Assembly: GCA_009914555.1 (NCBI GenBank)
Contig: WNDY01000007.1
Location: 1 to 64,000, forward strand
DNA from: Xylophilus sp.
GTDB lineage: Bacteria > Pseudomonadota > Gammaproteobacteria > Burkholderiales > Burkholderiaceae_C
Direction: 5' to 3'
Length of the DNA: 64,000 bases
Notes under the pieces: model-generated
Databases searched by the model: none
Seen by the model: the letters and a program-made list of their open reading frames with translations, nothing else
Told to the model about the DNA's origin: nothing
Position numbers and translations under genes: made by a program
Shown here: positions 1-8,727 of the stretch, piece after piece
How the letters are laid out: each line of letters opens with the position of its first letter
Position numbering within the stretch: position 1 is the first letter of the stretch

Positions 1-1
1 G

Positions 2-262
2 CGCGAGCACCGCGCCCTGTTGGAGCAATACGCTTTGATCGCCAGCATGAGTGCCAGAGGCAACTGCTACGACAACGCAGCAATGGAGAGTTGGAACCAC
101 AGTCTGAAGGTCGAGGCCATCCATGGTGAACACCTCGCCACACGGGAGCAGGCCAAGGCTCATGTGTTTGACTACATTGAGGTTGACTACAATCGGATCC
201 GGCTGCACTCGACCCTGGGCTACCTCAGCCCAGAGCAGTACGAGCTGGCCAATGTCGCTTAG
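2..262 (+). pseudogene. IS3-family transposase (OrfB), C-terminal part, cut by window edge
   Basis: This is the C-terminal part of a DDE transposase of the IS3 family. The frame is open from base 2 and ends at TAG 260-262. The stretch SMSARGNCYDNAAMESWNHS carries the final catalytic Glu in the family context (NCYDNAxMES), and the tail has the usual YNRxRxHSTLGYLSPEQYE signature. The rest of the element lies left of the window, so it cannot be said whether the IS is complete. The element interrupts the PepSY gene that follows. Confidence 0.9.
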
Positions 263-292
263 ATAGGTGTCCGTAAATCAGGGGCAAGATCA
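263..292. repeat. Probable right end of the IS3-family element
   Basis: Between the transposase stop and the first base of the PepSY reading frame lie 30 bases containing TGTCCGTAAATCAGGGGCAA (268-287). This fits the short terminal inverted repeat of an IS3-type element, ending near CA at 291-292. The matching left end is outside the window, so the exact boundary and any target duplication cannot be confirmed. Confidence 0.5.
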
Positions 293-631
293 TGGTTCTG
301 GGCCAACGGCAACACGCCACTGACCAGCAGGCTATCGTCGGCGGTGCTGGTCGATGCCCGCTCGGGCGCGCTGACCAAGGTGCTGGAGATGCCGTGGTAC
401 CTGCGCGTGCTGGAGCTCTCGCGGCCGCTGCACTTCGGCGACTACGGCGGGCTGCCGCTGAAGGTGCTGTGGGCGGCGCTGGATGCGCTCACCATCGTGG
501 TGCTGGGCAGCGGGCTGTACCTGTGGTTCGCGCGGCGCAGGCACAGCCAGGAGCGCGTGGCGAAGCTCGCCGGGGGCCGCTCCGGCATGCCGCCTGCCGC
601 ATCCCGCTTCGGCTCGGGGGCGAAGCCATGA
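293..631 (+). pseudogene. PepSY-associated membrane protein, N-terminus removed by IS
   Basis: This is the C-terminal ~112 residues of a PepSY-domain membrane protein, a family commonly found with TonB-dependent iron uptake. The visible part reads into the family signature ending in MPWYLRxLELSRPLHFGDYGG, then one transmembrane helix (ALDALTIVVLGSGLYLWFA) and a basic cytoplasmic tail. The frame is open right up to the IS end, so the element has removed or separated the N-terminal helices. A start at 344 would give only 95 residues. The remnant overlaps the next gene by ATGA and is unlikely to be functional. Confidence 0.8.
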
Positions 632-828
632 GGTCTTTCGCTTCACCCGGCTCGCTGCGCTTCGTGTGGGGCATGCCCCTGCTGCTGGCCGTGCTGACCG
701 CCTTTGGACTGGTCGCAGCCCTGCTCGGCACCGGCGTCTGGCACGGCGCGGCCTGGCTGGCAATGGCCGTTCCTGTCGGCGTCGGCCTGCGCTGCAGCCT
801 GCGGCGACCGCCCCGGCCGCGGGCCTGA
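628..828 (+). CDS. Small two-helix membrane protein next to the PepSY gene
   Basis: A 66-residue ORF starts at the ATG that overlaps the PepSY stop (ATGA), so the two were probably translationally coupled. It has two hydrophobic helices, about residues 11-31 and 36-52, and a basic C-terminus (RRPPRPRA). Small membrane ORFs of this kind often follow PepSY proteins in iron-uptake operons, but no family motif can be named. With the operon beheaded by the IS its expression is doubtful. Confidence 0.6.
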   Translation: MRSFASPGSLRFVWGMPLLLAVLTAFGLVAALLGTGVWHGAAWLAMAVPVGVGLRCSLRRPPRPRA

Positions 829-924
829 CCGCCGTCCCGTATGATCTTTTCGCCCGCCGGCGGATATATATGCCGAAAGGCTTCTTCATTCACGGATGGC
901 GGACGTTCCTCGGGAGAGCACGCG

Positions 925-2355
925 ATGACGGTAGAAAAGACGCACGACACGCACTACATCGACGGCGAATGGGTCGCCGCCGCCTCGGCCGAACGGCTGG
1001 CGGTGCACGACTCCAACACCGGCGCGGTGATCGGCGCGGTGCCCGCCGGCACGGCCGCCGAGGCCGGGCGCGCGGTGCAGGCCGCTCATGCGGCCTTCGA
1101 CGGCTGGGCCGCGCTGCAGCCGGCCGTGCGCGCTGCGTACCTCGACCGCATCGCCATCGGCCTGGAGGCGCGGGCCGGCGAACTGGCCCGGCTGATCTCG
1201 CGCGAAGTCGGCATGCCGCTGCCGCAGTCGCGCGGCGCCCAGATGGCCGGGCCGATCGGCCACTGGAAGCACTATGCCGAGCTGGCCCGCACGTTCACGT
1301 GGGAGCGGCGCGAGGGCAATGCCCTGGTCGTGCGCGAGCCGGTCGGCGTGGTCGGCGCGATCACGCCGTGGAACTATCCGCTGAGCCAGGCGACGCTCAA
1401 GGTCGCGCCGGCGCTGGCCGCGGGCGCCACCGTGGTGCTCAAGCCCAGCGAGGTTGCGCCGCTCGACGCCGTGGTCCTGGCCGAGGTGATCGAGGCGGCC
1501 GGCCTGCCGCCCGGCGTGTTCAACCTGGTCCACGGCCGCGGCGCCGAGGTGGGCGAGGTGCTGGCGAGCCATCCGCTGGTCGACGCCGTCAGCTTCACCG
1601 GTTCGACCCGGGCCGGCCGGCGCGTGGCCGAACTGGCGTCCCAGACGGTCAAGCGCGTGGCGCTCGAACTCGGCGGCAAGTCGGCCAGCCTCGTCCTGCC
1701 GGATGCCGACCTGCCCGCGGCCATCAAGGGATCGCTGGCGGCCGGCCTGTTCAACAGCGGCCAGACCTGCTCGGCCCACACGCGGCTGCTGCTGCCCGAG
1801 GAGCGGTATGACGAGGCGCGCGAATTGATCCGCGCCGAGCTGGCGAAGTACGCGGTCGGCCCGAGCCTGGACGAGGGCAGCCGCCTGGGCCCGCTGGCCA
1901 GCGCGGTGCAGCGCGACCGCGTGCTCGGCTGGCTGGCCCGGGGTCTGGAGGAGGGCGCCGAGGTCATCGCCGGCGATGCGCGCCAGCAGCAAACGGGCGA
2001 GGGCGGCTACTTCGTCCAGCCCGTCGTGCTGCGCGTGCAGCCGGGCGACACGCTGGCGCGCGAGGAAATCTTCGGCCCGGTGCTGGTGGTCATCACCTAC
2101 CGCGGCGAGGAGGAGGGCGTGCGCCTGGCCAACGACAGCATCTACGGCCTGGGCGGCGGCGTCTGGGCCGGCAGCGTGGAAAAAGGCCAGGCCGTGGCGC
2201 GGCGCATCCGCACCGGCCAGGTCCATGTGAACGGCGGCGCGTTCAACCCGCGCGCGCCGTTCGGCGGCTACCGCCAGTCGGGCAACGGCCGCGAGGCCGG
2301 CGTCTACGGGCTCGGGGAATACCTCGAATACAAGGCGCTGCTGCTGCCCGAATAA
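925..2355 (+). CDS. Aldehyde dehydrogenase family protein (NAD(P)-dependent)
   Basis: This 476-residue cytoplasmic enzyme should oxidise an aldehyde to the acid with NAD(P)+. The frame is open further upstream, but ATG 925 fits the family N-terminus (HYIDGEWV) and follows a purine-rich GGGAGA at about 912. Catalytic landmarks are present: TPWNYPL for the nucleotide fold, the general base Glu248 in ELGGKSA, and the nucleophile Cys282 in NSGQTCSA. EEIFGPVL and the C-terminal PFGGYRQSGNGRE block are also typical. The substrate cannot be read from sequence. The next gene starts 4 nt downstream, suggesting cotranscription. Confidence 0.93.
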   Translation: MTVEKTHDTHYIDGEWVAAASAERLAVHDSNTGAVIGAVPAGTAAEAGRAVQAAHAAFDGWAALQPAVRAAYLDRIAIGLEARAGELARLISREVGMPLPQSRGAQMAGPIGHWKHYAELARTFTWERREGNALVVREPVGVVGAITPWNYPLSQATLKVAPALAAGATVVLKPSEVAPLDAVVLAEVIEAAGLPPGVFNLVHGRGAEVGEVLASHPLVDAVSFTGSTRAGRRVAELASQTVKRVALELGGKSASLVLPDADLPAAIKGSLAAGLFNSGQTCSAHTRLLLPEERYDEARELIRAELAKYAVGPSLDEGSRLGPLASAVQRDRVLGWLARGLEEGAEVIAGDARQQQTGEGGYFVQPVVLRVQPGDTLAREEIFGPVLVVITYRGEEEGVRLANDSIYGLGGGVWAGSVEKGQAVARRIRTGQVHVNGGAFNPRAPFGGYRQSGNGREAGVYGLGEYLEYKALLLPE

Positions 2356-2359
2356 AGCC

Positions 2360-4849
2360 GTGGCGCGCCTGTTCGCCCGTGCCGCCGTGGGCCTGCTCGG
2401 CATTGCGCTGCTGGCCGGCGCCGCCTGCGCGGTCTACGTGCAGCGCAGCTTCCCCAGGCTCGACGGCACGCTGGCCGCCCCGGGGCTGCATGCGCCGGTG
2501 ACGGTGGAGCGCGACGCGGCCGACGTGACCCACATCCTGGCCGCGTCGGAGCGCGACGCCGCCTATGCCATCGGCTTCGTCCACGCGCAGGAGCGCGGCT
2601 GGCAGCTGGAGTTCAACCGCCGGCTGCTGCGCGGCGAGCTGTCGGAACTGCTGGGCGAGGCCACGCTCGACACCGACCGGCTGCTGCGCACCCTGGGCAT
2701 CGTGCCGGCCGCGCGGCGCCAGCTGGCCGGGCTGAGCCCGCACACCCGCGAACTGCTGCAGGCTTATGCGGACGGCGTCAACGCCTTCCACCGCAGTGCC
2801 GGCCAGGCGCCGGCGCCGGAGTTCCTGCTGCTGGGCGCCCGTCCCGGCGAATGGACGCCCGAGGACAGCGTCGGCTGGCTGCTGATGATGGCGCTGGACC
2901 TGGGCGGCAACTGGGGCACCGAGTTCGCGCGGCTGTCGGCCGCCCAGGTGCTGGACAACGAGCGACTCTGGCAGCTGTTCCCGCCCTATGCCGACGAGCC
3001 GCCGGCCTCGGCCACCGACCTGCACCGCTTTTATACTGGCCTGGATATCTACCTCCACGCGGGCGACAAGCGCGCGCTGGCGGAGGATCCTGCCCAGAGT
3101 ATCGCCACGCCTGGCGACCATCTGACGGCCTGGTCGCGCGAGTTCGCCACCGATGCCGGCTCCGACGCCGGCCGCGGCAGCAACAACTGGGTGGTCGCCG
3201 GATCGCACACCGCCAGCGGCAGGCCGCTGCTGGCCAACGACCCGCACCTGGGCCTGTCGGCGCCCGCGATCTGGTACATGGCCCACCTGCAGGCGCCGGC
3301 CGGGCCGGACGCGCAGGGGAGGGCGCAGCCGCCGCTCGACGTGATCGGCGCCACGCTGCCTGGCGTGCCCTTCGTGGTGCTGGGCCGCACGGCGCGCGCG
3401 GCCTGGGGCTTCACCAACACTGCGCCCGACGTACAGGACCTCTACATCGAGCAGATCGACCCGGCCGACGCCACGCGCTACCGCACGCCCGACGGCTGGG
3501 CGGCGTTCGAGGTGCGCAGCGAGACCATCCGAGTCAAGGGCCGGCCCGACGTGACCATCCAGGTGCGCGGCACCCGCCACGGCCCGGTGCTCAGCGACGC
3601 CCAGCCGGCGCACGGGCGGCTGATCGACACACGCCGCTACGTTCTGGCGCTGCGCTGGGCCGCGCTCGATGCCGACAACCGCACGGCCGACGCCGCCTTC
3701 GCCATCAACCGCGCCCGCTCGGTGCCCGAGCTGCTGGCGGCCTTCGCCGGCTACCACTCGCCGATGCAGAACGTGGTCGCCGCCGACGCCGACGGCCGCA
3801 TCGCCTACAAGGCCGCCGGCCGCGTGCCGGTGCGCCGGGACGACAACGACATCCGCGGCGTGGCGCCGCAGCCCGGCTGGGACGCGCGCTACGACTGGCA
3901 GGGCTGGATCCCGTACGCCGAGACGCCCGAAAGCGACGGCGCCGCCGACGGCTGGATCGCCACCGCCAACCAGCGCATCACGCCGCCGGGCTACCGCCAC
4001 TACATCGGCCAGGACTGGCACCCGCCGTACCGCTACGACCGCATCGCCGAACTGTTGAAGGCCACGCCCCGGCACGACATGGCCAGCATGGAGGCGATCC
4101 AGAACGACGTGCGCTCCAACGCCGCGCTGCGCCTGCTGCCGGCGCTGCGGGCCACGGCATCGGCCCATCCGCTGGCGCCCGCGGTCCAGCGCCTGCTGCA
4201 CAGCTTCGACGGCCGCATGGCCGCCGACAGCGCCGCGCCGCTGGTCTTCGCCGCCTGGGCCGACGAACTCACGCGCGGCATCGTCGCGCCCCGGCTCGGG
4301 GTGGAGCGCTTTGCCTCGCTCTACGGCAAGCGCCACTTCCGCGGCGTGCTCGAATATGCGCTGGAGCACCCCGGCGACCCCTGGTGGTGCGCGCCCTCGG
4401 ACTGCGCCGCGCAGTCGTCGGCCGCCCTGGGCCGCGCGCTCGACCGCCTGCAGGCCGACTACGGCAGCGACCCGGCCCGCTGGCGCTGGGGCACGGCCCA
4501 CCCGGCCCTGAGCGTGCACAGGCCGTTCGGCAGCGTGGCCGCGCTGGCCGGCTGGTTCGACGTGGCCGTACCCTCGGGCGGCGACGGCTTCACCGTCAAC
4601 GTCGGGCAGTACTGGCCCACGGGCGCCGGCCTGCCGTTCGCCAGCCGGCATGCGGCATCGCTGCGCGCCGTGTACGACCTGGCCGACCTGGAGCGGTCGG
4701 TCTTCGTCTACCCGACCGGCCAGTCGGGCCTGGCGTTCTCCGACCGCTACCGCGACATGGCAGACGGCTGGGCGCAGGGCCGCTACCGGCCTTTGCAGCG
4801 GCTGCCGGCGCAGATCGCCCACAGCCTGCGCCTGATGCCGGACAAATAG
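2360..4849 (+). CDS. Penicillin acylase family protein (Ntn-hydrolase)
   Basis: This 829-residue protein starts at GTG 2360, 4 nt after the aldehyde dehydrogenase stop. Residues 5-27 form a signal peptide or anchor, so the enzyme is probably periplasmic. The alpha-chain block HAQERGWQLEFNRR and the autoprocessing site GRGSNNWVV are present. Ser274 would become the N-terminal nucleophile of the beta chain after removal of a spacer. The family hydrolyses amides such as beta-lactam side chains, acyl-homoserine lactones and N-acyl amines. The length fits the acyl-homoserine-lactone acylase branch, but substrate is inference. Confidence 0.92.
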   Translation: MARLFARAAVGLLGIALLAGAACAVYVQRSFPRLDGTLAAPGLHAPVTVERDAADVTHILAASERDAAYAIGFVHAQERGWQLEFNRRLLRGELSELLGEATLDTDRLLRTLGIVPAARRQLAGLSPHTRELLQAYADGVNAFHRSAGQAPAPEFLLLGARPGEWTPEDSVGWLLMMALDLGGNWGTEFARLSAAQVLDNERLWQLFPPYADEPPASATDLHRFYTGLDIYLHAGDKRALAEDPAQSIATPGDHLTAWSREFATDAGSDAGRGSNNWVVAGSHTASGRPLLANDPHLGLSAPAIWYMAHLQAPAGPDAQGRAQPPLDVIGATLPGVPFVVLGRTARAAWGFTNTAPDVQDLYIEQIDPADATRYRTPDGWAAFEVRSETIRVKGRPDVTIQVRGTRHGPVLSDAQPAHGRLIDTRRYVLALRWAALDADNRTADAAFAINRARSVPELLAAFAGYHSPMQNVVAADADGRIAYKAAGRVPVRRDDNDIRGVAPQPGWDARYDWQGWIPYAETPESDGAADGWIATANQRITPPGYRHYIGQDWHPPYRYDRIAELLKATPRHDMASMEAIQNDVRSNAALRLLPALRATASAHPLAPAVQRLLHSFDGRMAADSAAPLVFAAWADELTRGIVAPRLGVERFASLYGKRHFRGVLEYALEHPGDPWWCAPSDCAAQSSAALGRALDRLQADYGSDPARWRWGTAHPALSVHRPFGSVAALAGWFDVAVPSGGDGFTVNVGQYWPTGAGLPFASRHAASLRAVYDLADLERSVFVYPTGQSGLAFSDRYRDMADGWAQGRYRPLQRLPAQIAHSLRLMPDK

Positions 4850-4909
4850 AAACCATTCGCATCTGAGGTATGCTCGGCCGGTTCGACGAACAACGAAGGA
4901 GCCGAGACC

Positions 4910-5668
4910 ATGCGACTGCGCCACCGCCCGCCGATGCCGACCGACGATGCACGCGCCTTGCGCCTGCAGCTCGACGCCCTGGTGCGCGAGAACGCCGTGC
5001 TGGCCCGTGAACTCGCCGCGGCCCAGGAGCGCAGCATGCAGCTGCGCCATGCACAGGCTGCCGAGGTCGCGCGGCTGGAGGCCGCGCTGATCCGCAGCCG
5101 CGCCGAGGCCATCGCACAGCGCACGGCGGCCGCCGCCGCCCGGGAGGAACTGGCCGCGCTGCGCCAGGCCGTGCCGGGCCTGCCGCGCCGGGTCGAACTG
5201 CTGGCCCATGTCGAGCGCCTGATGGAGGCGCTGCACAGCCTGCGCCGCGACCGCCTGGGGCGCCAGCTGCGCGAGGAGCGCCTGGCCCGCGCCGCCGCGC
5301 GACCGGCGCCGCCCACCGGCGGCCTGCGCGAAAAAGCCGTGCTCTGCGTCGGCCGCGAGCCGGGGCTGGCCGCGCTGAGCCAGCGGCTCGTCGAGATCGC
5401 CGGCGGCCGCTTTCTGCGCCATGACGGCGGCGACGCAGCAGCGGACGGCGGCACCGAAGACGCGGCCGCGCTCGAAGCCAGCCTGCAGGCCGCCGACCTC
5501 GTCATCTGCCAGACCGGCTGCCTGAGCCACGGCGCCTACTGGCGCGTGCAGGACCATTGCCGGCGCACCGGCAAGCAGTGCGTGCTGCTCGACCAGCCGG
5601 CCCAGACGGTGCAGGTGGTGCGCGGCCCGCGCGAATTGCAGGCCACGGCGCAGGCGCCGCAGGAATAG
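4910..5668 (+). CDS. DUF2325 domain protein with N-terminal coiled coil
   Basis: This 252-residue protein has a strong AGGAG site 8-12 nt before ATG 4910. Residues ~15-100 are a highly charged Ala/Leu/Arg/Glu heptad region, predicted coiled coil. The C-terminal ~90 residues form a DUF2325 fold: AVLCVGREPGL opens it, followed by DLVICQTGCLSHGAYWRVQD and a Cys near KQCVLL. DUF2325 is a Rossmann-like domain of unknown function often found with metal or stress genes. The paired CQTGC cysteines could bind metal or be redox active. It is a cytoplasmic single gene with no clear operon partner. Confidence 0.8.
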   Translation: MRLRHRPPMPTDDARALRLQLDALVRENAVLARELAAAQERSMQLRHAQAAEVARLEAALIRSRAEAIAQRTAAAAAREELAALRQAVPGLPRRVELLAHVERLMEALHSLRRDRLGRQLREERLARAAARPAPPTGGLREKAVLCVGREPGLAALSQRLVEIAGGRFLRHDGGDAAADGGTEDAAALEASLQAADLVICQTGCLSHGAYWRVQDHCRRTGKQCVLLDQPAQTVQVVRGPRELQATAQAPQE

Positions 5669-5731
5669 CGGGCCGAAAGGAAACGGGGGCGCAGGAAGAG
5701 GGGGAGGCGAGGGCGCTGCGGCCCCGGCCGG

Positions 5732-6166
5732 TCACTGCAGCGTCAGGTGCGGCACCAGCACATGGGCCGCGCGCTGGAGGAAGGAAAGCTCGGTGTCCGG
5801 AAGCACCAGGCGCGGTTCGTAGTCGAAGTGGCACAGCGTGCCGAACAGGTCGCCCGGCCGGCGCGACAACGGCAGGCTGTAGTACGACGCGGGCCACCCC
5901 GGAGCGGGCTCGCCCGCAGGCGGCGGACCGCTGCCCGCGGCATGCAGGCAGAAGCTGTCGTCCAGCCGGGACACGGTGTGCTGGGCATGCCGCTCGCCCA
6001 GGCGGTCGAAGAGATACAGGCTCTGGAGCTGCAGGCCGCGCAGCCGGTAGATCGCGGTGCAGCGGTGCGGCGTGCGGCCGTTGAGAAAGCGCAGCGCACC
6101 CTGAATGCCGGACGTGTCGAGCACGTACTCCAGGCGCTGCAGCTCGAAGATTTCCTGCGCCGACAT
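5732..6166 (-). CDS. Small GAF-like protein, copy 1
   Basis: A 144-residue protein with an excellent GGAGGTGA ribosome site (6171-6178) before ATG 6166. It appears to be a single GAF-type domain: alpha-helical start, PHRCTAIYRL strand, LDDSFCLHA, and the GAF-like GDLFGTLCHFDYEPR segment near residue 110. There is no output domain. It could act as a small ligand sensor or a partner subunit. It resembles the protein at 55982-56452 over its whole length (PHRxTAxYR, LDxSFC, DLFGTLCHFD). Ligand and partner are unknown. Confidence 0.72.
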   Translation of the reverse strand: MSAQEIFELQRLEYVLDTSGIQGALRFLNGRTPHRCTAIYRLRGLQLQSLYLFDRLGERHAQHTVSRLDDSFCLHAAGSGPPPAGEPAPGWPASYYSLPLSRRPGDLFGTLCHFDYEPRLVLPDTELSFLQRAAHVLVPHLTLQ

Positions 6167-6314
6167 GGTGCGTCACCTCCACTCGTTCGCGTTGCGGCGC
6201 GCGGGGCGCCGACGGCCGAATTGTCATGCAGCAGGGGGTATCGCGTGAAGCCCCGTGCAAGCCCCTGCGGCGCACGGGGTCGCGGTGGCATCCTTCAATG
6301 ATCGTGTTCCAGCG

Positions 6315-8636
6315 TCAGCGGCGGAACAGGTCGAGGATGCTGCGGCGCTCGGCCGCGTCCGGAGCATCGGCGGACGGGCCGAGCGCGCCCGCATGCACGG
6401 GAGTATCCGTTCCAGGCGCCCGTGATCCGCCTGCTCCAGGAACATACTCCTCGTAGGCCCAGGCGCCGTCCACGTTCACCACGCCAGGTGGCAGCGGCGG
6501 CTCGTCGACCGGCGCCTTCCTGAGCGCCTGGCCCATGTAGTCGAGCCAGACCGGTAGCGCCACGCCGCCGCCGCTCTCGTGGCGGCCCAGGGAACGCGGT
6601 GTGTCGTAGCCGATCCAGGAGACGGCCACCAGGTGCCGCTGGAAGCCGGCGAACCAGGCGTCGACCGCGTCGTTCGTCGTGCCGGTCTTGCCCTGCACGT
6701 CGGTGCGGCGCAGCGTGCTCTGCACCCTTGGCGCGGAGCCGCCGGGACGGGTGACCTCCTGGAGCATCTGCGTCATCACGAAGGCGTTGCGTGCGTCGAT
6801 CACGCGCTGCCCGGGCGCCGGCGCGTCGGGCAGCGGCACTTCGGCCAGCAGTTGCCCGCGCGCGTCGCGGATGCGGCGGATCAGCACCGGCGGCACGCGG
6901 TAGCCGCCGTTGGCGAACACCGCATAGCCCGCGGCCAGCTGCAGCGGCGTGACCGAGCCGGCGCCCAGCGCCAGGGTGAGGTAGGGCGGCTGGCGGTCGG
7001 GATCGAGGCCGAAGCGGCCGATCCACTGCTGCGCATAGGGCACGCCGATGGCCTGCAGCACACGGATGGCCACCAGGTTCTTCGAGCGGGCCAGCGCCTC
7101 GTGCACGGGAATCGGCCCGTCGAAGCGGCCGTCGGCGTTGCGCGGCTCCCAGGCCGGCGCGTTGCCGGTGCCGACGATGTGCAGCGGCTCGTCGTCCACC
7201 ACGGTCATCGGCGTGAAGCCTTTCTCCAGCGCGGCCGAGTAGATGAAGGGCTTGATGCTGGAGCCCGGCTGGCGCCAGGCCTGTGTCGCGTGGTTGAACG
7301 CGCTCTTGTCGAAGTCGAAGCCGCCGACCAGGCTGGCGATGGCGCCGCTGTCCGGGTCGAGCGCCACGAAGGCGCCCTCGACCTGCGGCTGCTGGGTGAC
7401 CGTCCAGCGCCCGGCGCCGTCGCGCACCACGCGCACGACTGCGCCGGGCTCGATGCGCAGGTCCTTGGCCGCATCCGCGGCGAGCGCGCCGGCCACCGGC
7501 CGCAGGCCGTCGCCGGTGACCGCGATGGCATCGCCGGTGCGCAGCAGGGCCTCCACGCGCTGGGGCGAGGCGGCGGTGACGATGGCGGCCTGGAGTTCGT
7601 CGTTGTCGGGATAGGGCGCGAGCAGGTCGTCGGCCTCGTCCGCCCGGTCGGCCGCCGACGCGGGCAGGGCCACGCGCGCCTCGGGCCCGCGGTAGGGCTG
7701 GCGGCGCTCGTAGTCGAGGATGCCGCGGCGCAGGGCGCGGTAGGCCGCCTCCTGCTGGTCGGCCTTGAGCGTCAGCTCGACCTCGAAGCCGCGCGACGAG
7801 GCCTCGTCGCCGAAGCGGTCGTAGAGCGCCTGCCGCGCCAGCTCGGCCGCGTACTGGGCATGCTGCGGCACCTCGGCCTGCGAGCGGTAGTGCAGCACCT
7901 CGGCCTTGGCCGCGTCGTATTCGGCGCGGGTGATGAAGCCGTTGTCCAGCATGCGGCCGAGCACGTAGCGCTGGCGCAGCATGGCGCGGGCCGGGTTCAC
8001 GATCGGGTTAAAGCGCGACGGCGCCTTGGGCAGGCCGGCCAGCATGGCCGCCTCGGCCAGGCTGAGCTGGGCCAGCGGCTTGCCGAAATACACCTCGGCC
8101 GCGGCGGCGAAGCCGAAGGCGCGCTGGCCGAGGAAGATCTGGTTCATGTACAGGTCGAGGATCTGCTCCTTGCTGAGCCGCGACTCGATGCGCATCGTCA
8201 GCAGCGCCTCGCAGGCCTTGCGCAGGAAGGTTTTCTCCGATGACAGGTAGAATTTCTTCGCGACCTGCATGGTGATGGTCGATGCGCCCTGGCTGCCGAC
8301 CGAGCCGACATTGGCCAGCGCCGCCCGGGCGAGGCCCCGCCAGTCCATGCCGCCGTGCGCGAAGAAGCGCGCGTCCTCGGCGGCCAGCACGGCATCGCGC
8401 ATGACCCGGGGCATGCCGGACACGGGCACGTAGCTGCGCTTTTCGCCGTACTCGGCCAGCAGCACGCGGTCGGCCGAATAAACACGGATCGGCAGCCGCG
8501 GCCGGTAGTCGGCCAGCGCGGCCACGTCGGGCAGCGGCGGCATGGCCAGGTAGAAGGCCAGCGGAACCAGGACAGCGGTCGAGACGATGGCCGCGGCAAG
8601 GGCTGCCAGCAGCGTGCGCAGGCGGGGCAATGCCAT
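6315..8636 (-). CDS. Class A penicillin-binding protein (PBP1A type)
   Basis: This 773-residue bifunctional peptidoglycan synthase has an N-terminal anchor at residues ~8-28. The transglycosylase domain (GT51) shows EDARFFAHGGMDW and GASTITMQVAKKF. The transpeptidase domain shows the three penicillin-binding motifs: SSIK in QPGSSIKPF, SKN in ALARSKNLV, and KTGTT. ATG 8636 was preferred because the membrane anchor follows directly, although the frame stays open to TTG 8708, which overlaps the probable promoter. It stands alone, away from cell-wall operons, suggesting an accessory PBP1A. The C-terminal 60 residues are low-complexity. Confidence 0.93.
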   Translation of the reverse strand: MALPRLRTLLAALAAAIVSTAVLVPLAFYLAMPPLPDVAALADYRPRLPIRVYSADRVLLAEYGEKRSYVPVSGMPRVMRDAVLAAEDARFFAHGGMDWRGLARAALANVGSVGSQGASTITMQVAKKFYLSSEKTFLRKACEALLTMRIESRLSKEQILDLYMNQIFLGQRAFGFAAAAEVYFGKPLAQLSLAEAAMLAGLPKAPSRFNPIVNPARAMLRQRYVLGRMLDNGFITRAEYDAAKAEVLHYRSQAEVPQHAQYAAELARQALYDRFGDEASSRGFEVELTLKADQQEAAYRALRRGILDYERRQPYRGPEARVALPASAADRADEADDLLAPYPDNDELQAAIVTAASPQRVEALLRTGDAIAVTGDGLRPVAGALAADAAKDLRIEPGAVVRVVRDGAGRWTVTQQPQVEGAFVALDPDSGAIASLVGGFDFDKSAFNHATQAWRQPGSSIKPFIYSAALEKGFTPMTVVDDEPLHIVGTGNAPAWEPRNADGRFDGPIPVHEALARSKNLVAIRVLQAIGVPYAQQWIGRFGLDPDRQPPYLTLALGAGSVTPLQLAAGYAVFANGGYRVPPVLIRRIRDARGQLLAEVPLPDAPAPGQRVIDARNAFVMTQMLQEVTRPGGSAPRVQSTLRRTDVQGKTGTTNDAVDAWFAGFQRHLVAVSWIGYDTPRSLGRHESGGGVALPVWLDYMGQALRKAPVDEPPLPPGVVNVDGAWAYEEYVPGAGGSRAPGTDTPVHAGALGPSADAPDAAERRSILDLFRR

Positions 8637-8680
8637 CAGGCCGCGGGTGCTGCGATGGCAGTCGGTTTGTGATTTAACAT

Positions 8681-8708
8681 AATATACATCGTATAAAGTA
8701 CCGGCCAA
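8681..8708 (-). promoter_or_regulatory. Candidate sigma-70 promoter for the PBP1A gene
   Basis: On the minus strand TTGGCC (8708-8703) and TATATT (8686-8681) are separated by 16 bases in an unusually AT-rich stretch, about 45 bases upstream of ATG 8636. This is the only AT-rich block between the ferritin-like gene and the PBP gene. The -35 match is moderate, and no experimental support is available. Confidence 0.45.
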
Positions 8709-8727
8709 GTCTGGCGATCCGCTCGCC

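Noticed and set aside
841-924. Upstream extension of the aldehyde dehydrogenase to base 841
   Set aside because: The added 28 residues (Cys, Gly and Arg rich) do not match the family start; ATG 925 has a purine-rich site before it.
2243-5557. A 1104-codon open frame on the minus strand
   Set aside because: It lies antisense to the penicillin acylase gene, has a Gly/Arg/Gln/Ala-rich composition and no recognisable domain; GC-rich third codon positions create such frames.
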